This document shows positions 51,692 through 60,875 of a DNA stretch of 64,000 nt, in pieces. Under the pieces are notes generated by a model. It was not told the DNA's origin. It saw only the letters and a program-made list of their open reading frames with translations, and did not search any database. The position numbers and the translations under genes were made by a program. The DNA is taken from NCBI GenBank assembly GCA_014655195.1, contig BNBH01000031.1, forward strand, positions 11,326 to 75,325, written 5' to 3'. This DNA comes from Streptomyces cellulosae (GTDB lineage Bacteria > Actinomycetota > Actinomycetes > Streptomycetales > Streptomycetaceae). Numbering within the stretch: the stretch's first letter is position 1; every line of letters begins with the position of its first letter.

Positions 51692-52255
51692 ATGCGCGCA
51701 CCCATCGGAAACTTCGACCAGGCCATCCCCGCCCCCGACTGCCTCGACGAGCTGACCGCTCCCGTCGCCGCCGCGGTCCGCGCCTGGAGCGGCAGCGTCC
51801 CCGCCGACCAGATCCTCTACGTCGAGACCGACCCGCGGTGGGCCGACACCGCCGTCTTCGTCGAGCACTACGGCCACGTCCTGCTGGAGCGGTCCGCGAA
51901 CTGCGTCGTGGTGGCGGGCAAGCGCGGCGGCGGGTCCACGCTCGCCGCGTGCGTCGTGCTGTCCACCACCCGCGCCGACGTGAACGGGGTGGTGCGCCGC
52001 CACCTCGGCGTCCGCAAGGCGTCCTTCGCGCCGATGGACACGGCGACGGGCGAGACCGGCATGGAGTACGGCGGCATCACGCCCGTCGGGCTGCCCGAGG
52101 GCTGGCCCGTGCTGGTGGACGCGGCCGTCGTGGACCTGCCGTACGTGCTCGTCGGCAGCGGGCGGCGGCGCGGGAAGCTGCTGGTGCCGGGCAAGGCGTT
52201 CGCGGAACTGCCGGGCGCGGTCGTGCTGGAGGGACTGGGCAAGCCCGCCGCCTGA
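51692..52255 (+). CDS. YbaK/EbsC-type aminoacyl-tRNA deacylase
   Basis: A 187-residue protein of the YbaK/ProX editing superfamily, which hydrolyses mischarged aminoacyl-tRNA in trans. Characteristic segments: DQILYVETDPRWADTAVFVEHYG, then VVVAGKRGGGSTLAACVVLSTTRADVNGVVRRHLGVRKASFAPMDTATGETGMEYGGITPVGLP, which contains the substrate-pocket residues, with the lysine in RKASFA matching the family. The mischarged amino acid cannot be named. ATG 51692 lies 6 nt after TACCGT with no ribosome binding site: probable leaderless mRNA. Confidence 0.9.
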   Translation: MRAPIGNFDQAIPAPDCLDELTAPVAAAVRAWSGSVPADQILYVETDPRWADTAVFVEHYGHVLLERSANCVVVAGKRGGGSTLAACVVLSTTRADVNGVVRRHLGVRKASFAPMDTATGETGMEYGGITPVGLPEGWPVLVDAAVVDLPYVLVGSGRRRGKLLVPGKAFAELPGAVVLEGLGKPAA

Positions 52256-52282
52256 ACCCCGCCGGGGCGGGCCGTGCGGGCG

Positions 52283-53503
52283 TCAGTACCGCGCGGCCGT
52301 CCCCAGGTACCGCTCCGCGAAGGCCGCCGCCGCGGCCGGCGAGCTGAACAGCCGGCGCAGCCGGGCCCGGGCGGTGCCCGAACGGAACGGATCGCCCGCC
52401 GCGCCCCCGTGGTAGAGCTCGGACACCCACTGCGAGAACTCCTGGTAGTCCCACACCCGCCGCAGACAGTCCTCCGAGTAGCCGTCCAGACCGCTCCCGT
52501 CGCCCTTCAGCAGCCACGCGACGAGCGCGTCGGCCAGCGCGAACGCGTCGTGCAGCGCCAGGTTGAGGCCCTTGGCGGCGATCGGCGCGACCAGGTGCGC
52601 CGCGTCCCCGGCCAGGTGGAGACGGCCGAAGGCCATCGGCTCGGTGACATAGTCGTGCATGTCCAGCACGCGCTTCTCGATCAGCCGCCCCTCGGTCAGC
52701 GGCTCCGCCCCGGCCGCGGCCAGCCGGCGGTGCAGCTCCGCCCACACCCGCTCGTCCGGCCAGTTCTCCGGGTCGTCCCCGGCCGGGCACTGGAGGTAGT
52801 AACGGGTGACGTCGGGACTGCGGGGCATCTGCCCGGCGAACCCGTCCGGATGGCAGCCGAACAGCACACGGTCGGCCGACGGCGGCGCCTCCGCCAGCAG
52901 GGCCAGCCAGCCGATGCCGTAGTCGTGCCGCGCCACCCGGGCCCGCCCGGCGACGGCCGTCCTGGTCACCCCGCGCGCGCCGTCGCAGCCCGCGACGAAC
53001 TCGCAGACGACGACCTCCCGCCGCCCGCTCTCCGGGCGGACGTACGACACCGACGGCCGGTCCCCTTCCAGGTCGTGCACCCGCACGTCCCGCACCCCGA
53101 ACCGCACGGCCCCGCCGCGCACGTCCGCGTACTCCCGCACCAGGTCCGTGACCAGGAACTGCTGCGGGTACACCCAGTGGTGACGGCCCGTCAGCTCGTG
53201 GTAGCCGAAGGTGTGGCGCTCGCCGTCGAAACGGAACTCGCAGGCGGTGTCCCGGCGGGCCCGCTCCAGAAGGTTCCCGGCGAGACCCCGCCGCTCCAGG
53301 CCGCGCACCACCGGCTCCTCGATCACCCCGGCCCGCGGCCGCTGCTCGACGAACTCCCGCGTCCCGGTCTCCAGCACCAGGCAGTCGATCCCGGCCGCCC
53401 GCAGCACGCACCCCACGGTGAGCCCGGCGGGCCCGGCGCCGACCACGACGACCGGAAACCGTTGCGGGGAAGGGGAGTTGAGGGATACCGGAGTCTCGGT
53501 CAC
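52283..53503 (-). CDS. pobA: 4-hydroxybenzoate 3-monooxygenase (PobA-like)
   Basis: A 406-residue FAD-dependent aromatic hydroxylase. FAD motif VVVVGAGPAGLTVG near the N-terminus, then the PobA signature QRPRAGVIEEPVVRGLERRGL, EFRFDGERHTFGYHELTGRHHWVYPQQFLVTDL and RLHLAGDAAHLVAPIAAKGLNLALHDAFALADAL. PobA converts 4-hydroxybenzoate to protocatechuate with NAD(P)H and O2. No pca ring-cleavage genes or PobR lie nearby, so it feeds a pathway encoded elsewhere. GTG 53503 lies 6 nt after CATAAT: likely leaderless. Confidence 0.94.
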   Translation of the reverse strand: MTETPVSLNSPSPQRFPVVVVGAGPAGLTVGCVLRAAGIDCLVLETGTREFVEQRPRAGVIEEPVVRGLERRGLAGNLLERARRDTACEFRFDGERHTFGYHELTGRHHWVYPQQFLVTDLVREYADVRGGAVRFGVRDVRVHDLEGDRPSVSYVRPESGRREVVVCEFVAGCDGARGVTRTAVAGRARVARHDYGIGWLALLAEAPPSADRVLFGCHPDGFAGQMPRSPDVTRYYLQCPAGDDPENWPDERVWAELHRRLAAAGAEPLTEGRLIEKRVLDMHDYVTEPMAFGRLHLAGDAAHLVAPIAAKGLNLALHDAFALADALVAWLLKGDGSGLDGYSEDCLRRVWDYQEFSQWVSELYHGGAAGDPFRSGTARARLRRLFSSPAAAAAFAERYLGTAARY

Positions 53504-53552
53504 CGCGCCATTATGGCGTCACCCCGCCCGCCCGGAAGCGCGGGCGCGCCCC

Positions 53553-53960
53553 TCAGGCGAGGCGCGGGATCTCGATCGCGGGGCAGCGGTCCATGACCAT
53601 GTCCACACCCGCCGCACGCGTACGCCCGTACGCCTCCTCGTCGACCACGCCGAGCTGGAACCACACGGCCTTGGCGCCCTTGGCGACCGCCTCGTCCGCG
53701 ACCGCGCCCGCCAGGTCGCTGTTGACGAACACGTCCACCACGTCCACGTCGAAGGGGATGTCCGCGAGCGAGGCGTACCCCTGCTCCCCGTGCACCGTCT
53801 CCGCCTTGGGGTGCACCGGCACCACGCGCTTGCCGAACCGCTGGAGCACCTGCGCGACCCCGTACGCGGCGCGCTGCCGGTTGGAGGACAGGCCGACCAC
53901 GGCCCAGGTGTCACCGGACTCGGTGAGGATCTTGCGGACCGTTGCGTCGTCGCCGTACAC
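53553..53960 (-). CDS. CoA-binding domain protein
   Basis: A 135-residue Rossmann-like CoA-binding protein (YccU type). VVGLSSNRQRAAYGVAQVLQRFGKRVVPVHPKAETVHGEQGYASLADIPFDVDVVDVFVN is the family core; KAVWFQLGVVDEEAYGRTRAAGVDMVMDRCPAIEIPRL closes it, with the conserved W-x-Q and M-x-x-C. Found alone in most bacteria with uncertain function; related domains form the start of succinyl-CoA synthetase. GTG 53960 has GGGAGG 6 nt upstream. Confidence 0.92.
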   Translation of the reverse strand: MYGDDATVRKILTESGDTWAVVGLSSNRQRAAYGVAQVLQRFGKRVVPVHPKAETVHGEQGYASLADIPFDVDVVDVFVNSDLAGAVADEAVAKGAKAVWFQLGVVDEEAYGRTRAAGVDMVMDRCPAIEIPRLA

Positions 53961-54143
53961 CGTCGGCCTCCCGGAGGTTCTGAAACGAATGTTGGTGTCC
54001 CCTTCAACCAGGCCCACGGCACGGTGATTCCCGGCGCCGCACTGCCGCCGGTGCCTGCCAGTACGGGCGACTCCACGCAAGCGACGCCGCGAAAAGCGTG
54101 CGAGATACCTGCGTGCGCCCGCTCGCGCGCCTACGCTCGCCTC

Positions 54144-54866
54144 GTGCTGCGCATCACCGACGCCCGAACCGGCGAGCTCGTGGACGCCGCCCCCGCCCGC
54201 CGGGGCCTGACCCGTGTCGAGGCGCACCCGCGCGCGCTCGACCCCACCGGCCTGCGGGTGCTACTGGCCGCCGACCTGCTCGTGCGCGCCCTGGAACTCG
54301 GCGGCACCCCGGTGTGGGGGCTGCTCGCCGCCGAACGGCAGCACGCGGAGCTGCGCGCGGCGGCCGACGCGCTCGGCATCCGGCCCTTCGAGGACGGCGA
54401 GGGCGCCGCCGGACTGGGCGAGGCCCAGGTGCTGCACGTCGTCGACGAGGGCGGCGCCGAACCCGACGGCGTACGGGTCGCCGTCGCGCCCGTGACCTGG
54501 TCGGCCCCCAGCGCCCCGGACGAGACCGACCAGGCCGCCCTGCGCCTCGCGCTGCTCATCCACCCGAGGCATGCGCCCGTGGTGATCGACGCGGACGCGC
54601 TGGAGCGAGCCGGCGACACCCTGGGCCGCTGGCGGAGCGCGGTCGCCGACTGGGCGCGGCGGCCGTCACGCCCCGTGCCCGACGAGGTGCGCGCGGATCT
54701 GCGCGCCGCGTGGGAGGACGACCTGGACACCGCCGGGGTGCTCGGCGCGCTCCGTGCGGCGGAGGCGGACCCCGGCCTGGTGGACGGCGCCCGCTTCGAG
54801 ACGTACGCCTACGCCGACCGGCTGCTCGGCCTCGACCTCGCCCGCGACCTCGGAAACCCCGCATGA
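54144..54866 (+). CDS. CysRS-like protein without catalytic core
   Basis: A 240-residue protein that I recognise only in part. Its start (LRITDARTGELVDAAPARRGLTRVEAHPRALDPTGLRVLLAADLLVRALELGGTPVWGLL) resembles the N-terminal part of cysteinyl-tRNA synthetase-like proteins, but there is no HIGH or KMSKS motif, and the C-terminal part (DLDTAGVLGALRAAEADPGLVDGARFETYAYADRLLGLDLARDLG) recalls the helical region following the catalytic domain. Possibly a degenerate paralogue of CysS/MshC. GTG 54144 lies 6 nt after TACGCT: likely leaderless. The stop overlaps the sixA start. Confidence 0.62.
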   Translation: MLRITDARTGELVDAAPARRGLTRVEAHPRALDPTGLRVLLAADLLVRALELGGTPVWGLLAAERQHAELRAAADALGIRPFEDGEGAAGLGEAQVLHVVDEGGAEPDGVRVAVAPVTWSAPSAPDETDQAALRLALLIHPRHAPVVIDADALERAGDTLGRWRSAVADWARRPSRPVPDEVRADLRAAWEDDLDTAGVLGALRAAEADPGLVDGARFETYAYADRLLGLDLARDLGNPA

Positions 54867-55402
54867 TCGAGCGCGCGGCGGCCGGACCCCTGCGCCGGCT
54901 GGTGGTGCTGCGGCACGCCAAGTCCGCCCGCCCCGAGGGCGCCGCCGACCACGAGCGCCCGCTCGCCGCACGCGGCCGCAGGGACGCGCCGGCCGCCGGG
55001 CGGGCCCTCGCCGACATGGACTGCCTGCCGGGCCTCGCCCTGTGCTCCACCGCCGTGCGCGCCCGCCGCACCTGGGAGCTGGCCGCCGCCCAGTGGGGCA
55101 CGCCCCCGCCGGTCCGGTTCGACCCGCGTCTCTATCACGCGGACGTCCCCGGCCTGCTGAAGGTGATCCGCGAGACGCCCGCCGAGGTCGAGACACTGCT
55201 GCTCGTCGGTCACAACCCGGGTCTCGAGGACCTGGTCCTCGCCCTCGCCGACGACGGCCTCGACGACCTCCTGGACCGGGTCCGCGCCAAGTTCCCGACC
55301 TCCGCCGTCGCCGTCCTCGCCTGGCGCGGCCCCACCTGGCACGCCCTGCTCCCCGGCGCCGCCCTCCTCACCTCGGTCACCGTCCCCCGCGGCAGACGCT
55401 GA
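54863..55402 (+). CDS. sixA: Phosphohistidine phosphatase SixA-like
   Basis: A 179-residue histidine phosphatase. The catalytic motif is LVVLRHAKSARPEG (His18), with a second active histidine in LLVGHNPGLEDLVL and arginines in HERPLAARGRRDA. SixA-type enzymes remove phosphate from histidine-phosphorylated carriers such as HPt domains or the PTS; the target here is unknown. ATG 54863 overlaps the preceding stop codon (ATGA), so it is translationally coupled to the CysRS-like gene. Confidence 0.9.
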   Translation: MIERAAAGPLRRLVVLRHAKSARPEGAADHERPLAARGRRDAPAAGRALADMDCLPGLALCSTAVRARRTWELAAAQWGTPPPVRFDPRLYHADVPGLLKVIRETPAEVETLLLVGHNPGLEDLVLALADDGLDDLLDRVRAKFPTSAVAVLAWRGPTWHALLPGAALLTSVTVPRGRR

Positions 55403-55425
55403 CCTTGGCGGCATAGGCTGGCCGG

Positions 55426-56052
55426 ATGCAGGACGAGTACCGCACCGTGGCCCGCGCGGGTGTGCACGAGACCGAGGTCAACCGCTCCCGCTTCCTGTGC
55501 GCCCTCGCCCCGGCGGCCACCGAGCAGGAGGCGCAGGAGTTCATCGCCGCCGTCCGCAAGGAGCACGCCGACGCCACCCACAACTGCTGGGCCTACGTCA
55601 TCGGCGCGGACGCCTCCGTCCAGAAGGCCGGCGACGACGGGGAGCCCGGCGGCACCGCCGGCGTCCCCATGCTGCAGATGCTGCTGCGCCGCGACATGCG
55701 CTACGTCGTCGCCGTCGTCACCCGCTACTTCGGCGGCGTGAAACTCGGCGCGGGCGGCCTCATCCGTGCCTACGGCGGCGCGGTCGGCGAGGCCCTCGAC
55801 GCGCTCGGCACGATCACCCGGCGCCGCTTCCGGCTGGCCACCGTCACCGTCGACCACCAGCGGGCCGGCAAGGTGCAGAACGACCTGCGCTCCACCGGCC
55901 GCGAGGTGCGCGACGTGCGCTACGGCGAGGAGGTCACCATCGAGATCGGCCTCCCCGACGCCGACGTGGACGCCTTCCGCGCCTGGCTCGCCGACGCCAC
56001 CTCCGGCACCGCCCGCCTCGAACTGGGCGGGGAGGCCTACGGGGACGCCTGA
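55426..56052 (+). CDS. YigZ/IMPACT family protein
   Basis: A 208-residue protein of the IMPACT/YigZ family. The N-terminal domain shows VNRSRFLCALAPAATEQEAQEFIAAVRKEHADATHNCWAYVIG, then DDGEPGGTAGVPMLQMLLRRDMRYVVAVVTRYFGGVKLGAGGLIRAYGGA, the signature; a DUF1949-like second domain follows. Role unknown, perhaps in translation or nucleic-acid binding. ATG 55426 lies 6 nt after TAGGCT, with no ribosome binding site: likely leaderless. Confidence 0.94.
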   Translation: MQDEYRTVARAGVHETEVNRSRFLCALAPAATEQEAQEFIAAVRKEHADATHNCWAYVIGADASVQKAGDDGEPGGTAGVPMLQMLLRRDMRYVVAVVTRYFGGVKLGAGGLIRAYGGAVGEALDALGTITRRRFRLATVTVDHQRAGKVQNDLRSTGREVRDVRYGEEVTIEIGLPDADVDAFRAWLADATSGTARLELGGEAYGDA

Positions 56053-56170
56053 CGGCCTGACCGTTTCGCCGCGATCGGGTCGATAGCGGGCGATACGACA
56101 CCGGGACGTGACGGGTGATACGGGAGCAACCGCCCGCGCTGTCGGAGGCGCCCGATACCCTGCCGGGACC

Positions 56171-57334
56171 ATGAGATTCCTGCACACCTCCGACTGGCAC
56201 CTCGGCCGGTCCTTCCACCGGGTCGGCATGCTCGGCGCCCAGGCCGACTTCATCGGCCACCTCGTCTCCACGGTGCGCGAGCGCGAGGTGGACGCGGTGG
56301 TGGTGTCGGGGGACGTGTACGACCGGGCGGTGCCGCCGCTGTCCGCCGTCGAGCTGTTCGACGACGCGCTGCACCGGCTCGCCGACCTCGGCGTGCCCAC
56401 GGTGATGATCTCCGGGAACCACGACTCGGCCCGCCGCCTCGGCGTCGGCGCGGGACTCATGGGCCGCGCCGGCATCCACCTGCGTACCGAGCCCTCCGCG
56501 TGCGGCACGCCCGTGCTGCTCTCCGACGCGCACGGGGACGTCGCCTTCTACGGCCTGCCCTACCTGGAGCCCGCCCTGGTGCGGGACGAGTTCGGCGTGG
56601 AGCGGGCCGGGCACGAGACGGTGCTCGCCGCCGCCATGGACCGGGTGCGCGCCGACCTCGCCGCCCGCCCGGCCGGCACCCGCTCCGTCGTCCTCGCCCA
56701 CGCCTTCGTCACCGGCGGCGAACCCAGCGACAGCGAACGGGACATCGCGGTCGGCGGTGTCGCGTCCGTGCCGGCCGCCGTGTTCGACGGCGTCGACTAC
56801 GTGGCGCTCGGCCATCTGCACGGCTGCCAGACCCTCACCGACCGCGTCCGCTACTCCGGTTCCCCCCTGCCGTACTCCTTCTCCGAGGCCGGGCACCGCA
56901 AGTCCATGTGGCTGGTCGACCTGGACGCCGACGGCAGCGTCACCGCCGAGCGCGTCGACTGCCCCGTGCCGCGCCCCCTCGCCCGCATCCGCGGCACCCT
57001 GGAGGAGCTGCTCGCCGACCCCGCGCTCGCCCCGCACCAGGAGGCGTGGGTCGAGGCGACCCTCACCGACCCGGTCCGCCCCGCCGACCCCATGGCCCGC
57101 CTCGCCGAGCGCTTCCCGCACACCCTGGCCCTCGTCTTCGACCCGGACCGGCCCCCGGACGCCCCCGACGTGTCCTACGCCCGCCGCCTCGCCGGCCGTG
57201 ACGACCAGCAGATCGCCGAGGACTTCGTCGCCCATGTGCGCGGCGCCGTACCCGACGCGCACGAGCGCACCGTGCTGCGGGACGCCTTCGACGCCGTCCG
57301 CGCCGACGAGGCGCAGCGGGAGGTGGCCCGGTGA
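56171..57334 (+). CDS. sbcD: Exonuclease SbcCD subunit D
   Basis: A 387-residue Mre11-type nuclease. Metallophosphoesterase motifs are complete: HTSDWHLG (Asp8, His10), VVVSGDVYDRAVPP, MISGNHDSARRLG, and VALGHLHGCQ. It forms the SbcCD complex with the following gene to open hairpins and process DNA ends. ATG 56171 follows a TACCCT at 9 nt and no clear ribosome binding site. The stop overlaps the sbcC start (GTGA). Confidence 0.97.
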   Translation: MRFLHTSDWHLGRSFHRVGMLGAQADFIGHLVSTVREREVDAVVVSGDVYDRAVPPLSAVELFDDALHRLADLGVPTVMISGNHDSARRLGVGAGLMGRAGIHLRTEPSACGTPVLLSDAHGDVAFYGLPYLEPALVRDEFGVERAGHETVLAAAMDRVRADLAARPAGTRSVVLAHAFVTGGEPSDSERDIAVGGVASVPAAVFDGVDYVALGHLHGCQTLTDRVRYSGSPLPYSFSEAGHRKSMWLVDLDADGSVTAERVDCPVPRPLARIRGTLEELLADPALAPHQEAWVEATLTDPVRPADPMARLAERFPHTLALVFDPDRPPDAPDVSYARRLAGRDDQQIAEDFVAHVRGAVPDAHERTVLRDAFDAVRADEAQREVAR

Positions 57335-60321
57335 GACTGCACCGCCTGGACATCACCGCCTTCGGCCCGTTCGGCACCACGCAGAGCGTCGACTTCGACG
57401 CCCTGTCCGCCGCCGGCCTGTTCCTGCTGCACGGCCCCACCGGCGCCGGCAAGACCTCCGTGCTGGACGCCGTCTGCTACGCCCTCTACGGCTCCGTCCC
57501 CGGCGCCCGCCAGGGCGGCCAGGGCACCACCCTGCGCAGCGACCACGCCGCGCCCGCCACCCGCACCTCCGTCACCCTCGAACTCACCGTCGCCGGACGC
57601 CGCCTGGAGGTCACCCGGCAGCCCCCGTGGGAGCGCCCCAAGAAGCGCGGCAGCGGCACCACCACCGACAAGGCGCAGACCTGGCTGCGGGAGCGCGACG
57701 CCGTCACCGGCGCCTGGAAGGACCTCAGCCGCTCGCACCAGGAGATCGGCGAGGAGATCACCCAGCTGCTCGGCATGAGCCGCGAGCAGTTCTGCCAGGT
57801 CGTGCTGCTCCCGCAGGGCGACTTCGCGCGCTTCCTGCGCGCCGACGCAGAGGCCCGGGGCAAGCTGCTGGGCCGCCTCTTCGACACCCACCGCTTCGCC
57901 GAGGTGGAGAAGCGTCTCGCCGACCGCCGCCGCGCCGCCGAGGCCCGCGTGCGCGACGGCGACGCCGAGCTGCTCGCCGACGCGCACCGCATGCAGCAGG
58001 CAGCGGGCGGCGCCATGGAGCTGCCCGAGCTGTCGCCGGGGGAGCCCGGCCTCGCCGACGCCGTGCTCACCGCGGCCGCCGTCGCCCGCAGCACCGCCCG
58101 CGAGCAGCTCACCGCCGCCCACTGCCGCCTCGCCACCGCCGAGTCCGTCCGCGCCGAGGCGGGCCGCGCCCTGGACGAGGCGCGCGAACGGCACCGGCTG
58201 CAGCGCCGGTTCGCCGAGGCCAGGGAGCGGGCGGAGCGGCTGCGGGAGCGGTCCGGCGCCCACGACGAGGACCAGGCCCGCATGGACCGGGCCCGCAAGG
58301 CCGAGACCGTCGCCCCGGCCCTGGAGCTGCGGGACTCCGCCGACGCCGAGCACCGACGCGCGTCCGCCGCCGAGCAGCGCGCCCGCGCCCTCCTCCCCAC
58401 GTCCCTCGCGGACGCCGGACCGGACGGGCTCGCGGCGGCGGCCCGCCGCGCCGCCGAGGAGCTGGGCGGACTGGAGTCGGCCCGCCGCGCCGAGCGCCGC
58501 CTCACCGAACTCCTCGACGAGCGGGCCCGGCTGGACCGCCAGGAGCGCGCCGACGAGGAGGTCCGCGAGGACGCCGAGGCGTGGCTCGCCGGCTGGGAGG
58601 CCACCCGCACCGCCCTCCAGGACCGCATCGCGGCCGCCCAGCAGGCCGCGACCCGCGCAGGTGAGCTCGCCGCCCGGCGCGACGCCGCCCGCCACCGGCT
58701 CGAGGCCGCCCGCACCCGCGACCGGCTCACCCGGGACGCCGAGGCCGCCGCCGAGCAGGCCGGCGCCGCCCGGGAACAGGCCCTCGCCGCCCGGCAGCAC
58801 TGGCTCGACCTCAAGGAACAGCGCCTCAACGGCATCGCCGCCGAACTCGCCGCCGGTCTCACCGACGGCGCCCCCTGCGCGGTCTGCGGCGCCACCGAAC
58901 ACCCCGCCCCCGCCCGCAGGGTCGCCGGACACGTCGACCGCGACACCGAGGAACGCGCCCTCGCCGACCACCAGGACGCCGAGGAGCGGCGCGCCGAGGC
59001 CGACCGCCGGCTCGCGGCCGTACGGGAGGAGCTGGCCGCCGCGGGCGCCGGGGCCGGTGACACCCCGGCCGAGCAGCTCGCCCGTGAACTCGAGGAGGCG
59101 GAGCGGGAGTACGCCCGCGTGCGGGAGGCCGCCTCCGCGCTGCACTCCGCCCAGGAGGAGCTGCGCGCCGCCGAACGCGAACACGAACTGCGCACCGCCG
59201 CCCAGCGCGACGCGGCCGTCCGCGCCGCCGCCCGCGTCGGCCACCGCGAACGCCTCGACCTCGAACGGGCCACGCTTGAGCAGGAGTTGGCGCAGGCGCG
59301 CGGGGACGCCCCCAGCGTCGCCGCGCGCGCCGGGCAGCTCGAACGCGAGGCGGCGCTGCTCACCGAGGCCGCCGGCGCCGCCCGCACCGCCGAGGAGGCC
59401 GCCCGGCGGCTCAAGGACGCCGACGCCCGCCTCGCCGACGCCGCCTTCCGCGCGGGCTTCGACACCCCGCGGGCCGCCGCCGACGCCCTCCTCGACGACG
59501 ACGCCCACCGGCAGTTGCAGCGCCGGCTGGACGCCTGGCACGACGAGGAGGCCGCCGTACGCGCCGTCCTGGCCGAACCCGGGGCGGCGGCCGCCGCCCA
59601 GCAACCCCCCGTGGACCTCGCCGCCGCCCAGCGCGCCGCCGAGGACGCCGACCGTGCCGTCCGCGAGGCCGCCTCCGCGCGCGACGCGGCCGCCCGCCGC
59701 TGCGCAGAGCTCGACCGGCTCTCCGCCCGCGCCGCCGCCTCCGTGCGCCGTCTCGGACCGCTGCGCGAGGAGTACGACCGGGTGGCCCGCATGGCCGCCC
59801 TCACCGCCGGAACCTCGGCGGAGAACGAACGCCGGATGCGCCTGGAGTCGTACGTCCTCGCCGCGCGCCTGGAGCAGGTCGCCGCCGCCGCGACGGTCCG
59901 GCTGCGCCGCATGTCGTCCGGCCGCTACACCCTCGTCCACTCCGACGACCGCGCGGGCCGCGGCCGCAGCGGCCTCGGACTGCACGTCGTGGACGCCTGG
60001 ACCGGCCGGGAGCGCGACACCGCCACCCTCTCCGGCGGCGAGACGTTCTTCGCGTCCCTCGCCCTCGCACTCGGACTCGCCGACGTGGTGACCGACGAGG
60101 CGGGCGGGGTGCGGCTGGACACGCTCTTCATCGACGAGGGCTTCGGCAGCCTCGACGACCAGACCCTCGACGAGGTCCTCGACGTCCTCGACTCGCTGCG
60201 CGAACGCGACCGCAGCGTCGGCATCGTCAGCCACGTCCCCGACCTGCGCCGCCGCATACACGCCCAACTGGAGGTCCACAAGGACCGCACCGGCTCCCGG
60301 CTGCGGCAGCGGGGGACCTGA
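57331..60321 (+). CDS. sbcC: Exonuclease SbcCD subunit C
   Basis: A 996-residue Rad50-like SMC-family ATPase. Walker A is GPTGAGKT (Lys41), the zinc hook is CAVC (Cys516 and Cys519) at the tip of two long Ala/Arg/Glu-rich coiled coils (about 180-500 and 540-830), the ABC signature is TLSGGETFFASLALAL, and Walker B is LDTLFIDEGFGSLD. It holds DNA and drives the SbcD nuclease. GTG 57331 overlaps the sbcD stop codon, so production of the two subunits is coupled. Confidence 0.97.
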   Translation: MRLHRLDITAFGPFGTTQSVDFDALSAAGLFLLHGPTGAGKTSVLDAVCYALYGSVPGARQGGQGTTLRSDHAAPATRTSVTLELTVAGRRLEVTRQPPWERPKKRGSGTTTDKAQTWLRERDAVTGAWKDLSRSHQEIGEEITQLLGMSREQFCQVVLLPQGDFARFLRADAEARGKLLGRLFDTHRFAEVEKRLADRRRAAEARVRDGDAELLADAHRMQQAAGGAMELPELSPGEPGLADAVLTAAAVARSTAREQLTAAHCRLATAESVRAEAGRALDEARERHRLQRRFAEARERAERLRERSGAHDEDQARMDRARKAETVAPALELRDSADAEHRRASAAEQRARALLPTSLADAGPDGLAAAARRAAEELGGLESARRAERRLTELLDERARLDRQERADEEVREDAEAWLAGWEATRTALQDRIAAAQQAATRAGELAARRDAARHRLEAARTRDRLTRDAEAAAEQAGAAREQALAARQHWLDLKEQRLNGIAAELAAGLTDGAPCAVCGATEHPAPARRVAGHVDRDTEERALADHQDAEERRAEADRRLAAVREELAAAGAGAGDTPAEQLARELEEAEREYARVREAASALHSAQEELRAAEREHELRTAAQRDAAVRAAARVGHRERLDLERATLEQELAQARGDAPSVAARAGQLEREAALLTEAAGAARTAEEAARRLKDADARLADAAFRAGFDTPRAAADALLDDDAHRQLQRRLDAWHDEEAAVRAVLAEPGAAAAAQQPPVDLAAAQRAAEDADRAVREAASARDAAARRCAELDRLSARAAASVRRLGPLREEYDRVARMAALTAGTSAENERRMRLESYVLAARLEQVAAAATVRLRRMSSGRYTLVHSDDRAGRGRSGLGLHVVDAWTGRERDTATLSGGETFFASLALALGLADVVTDEAGGVRLDTLFIDEGFGSLDDQTLDEVLDVLDSLRERDRSVGIVSHVPDLRRRIHAQLEVHKDRTGSRLRQRGT

Positions 60322-60334
60322 CCGGGCGTCCGGG

Positions 60335-60781
60335 TCACCGCCCGACGGGACGGCGCGGCAGCGGCGAGGAGTACACCACGCTGGTGGTCACCGAGCCGAG
60401 CGCGCCGATCCGCCCCGACACCTCCTCCAGGTGCCGCATCGACCGTGCGGCCACCTTCAGGACGAAGCAGTCGTCGCCCGTGACGTGGTGCGCCTCCAGG
60501 ATCTCCGGCGTGACGGCGACCAGGTCGTGGAACGGCTTGTAGTTGCCGGTCGGGTAGCGCAGCCGGACGAACGCCAGGACCGGCAGCCCGATCCGCTCCG
60601 GGTCCACCACCGCCGCGTAGCCCTGGATGATCCCGGCCTCCTCCAGCCGCCGCACCCGCTCGGTGACGGCGCTCGCGGACATCGAGACGGCGCGGGCCAG
60701 TTCGGCGTAGCCGGCGCGTCCGTCCCGCTGGAGGAGGTCGAGGATGCGCCAGTCGGTGGCGTCCGGGGAATACTCGGTCAT
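60335..60781 (-). CDS. Lrp/AsnC family transcriptional regulator
   Basis: A 148-residue regulator: HTH DATDWRILDLLQRDGRAGYAELARAVSMSASAVTERVRRLEEAGIIQGYAAVVDPERIGLPVLAFVRLRYP, then the RAM ligand domain with HHVTGDDCFVLKVAARSMRHLEEVSGRIGALGSVTTSVVYSSPLPRRP. It probably senses an amino acid. It is divergent from a rhodanese gene, with promoters that I can read: TTGCTC, 17 bp, CTACTT, 7 nt before ATG 60781, so the transcript should be leaderless. Confidence 0.93.
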   Translation of the reverse strand: MTEYSPDATDWRILDLLQRDGRAGYAELARAVSMSASAVTERVRRLEEAGIIQGYAAVVDPERIGLPVLAFVRLRYPTGNYKPFHDLVAVTPEILEAHHVTGDDCFVLKVAARSMRHLEEVSGRIGALGSVTTSVVYSSPLPRRPVGR

Positions 60782-60875
60782 CGCCGAGAAGTAGCAGGGA
60801 AATCCCCGGCGGAGCAAGGCCGGCACCGGGATTCGCCCCTTCAGGACGGCTGTGCGCGCCCGTAGTTTTCCTGTC

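Noticed and set aside
57175..60279. A 1034-codon open frame opposite sbcDC
   Set aside because: Also a GC-bias shadow; low-complexity, antisense to conserved genes.
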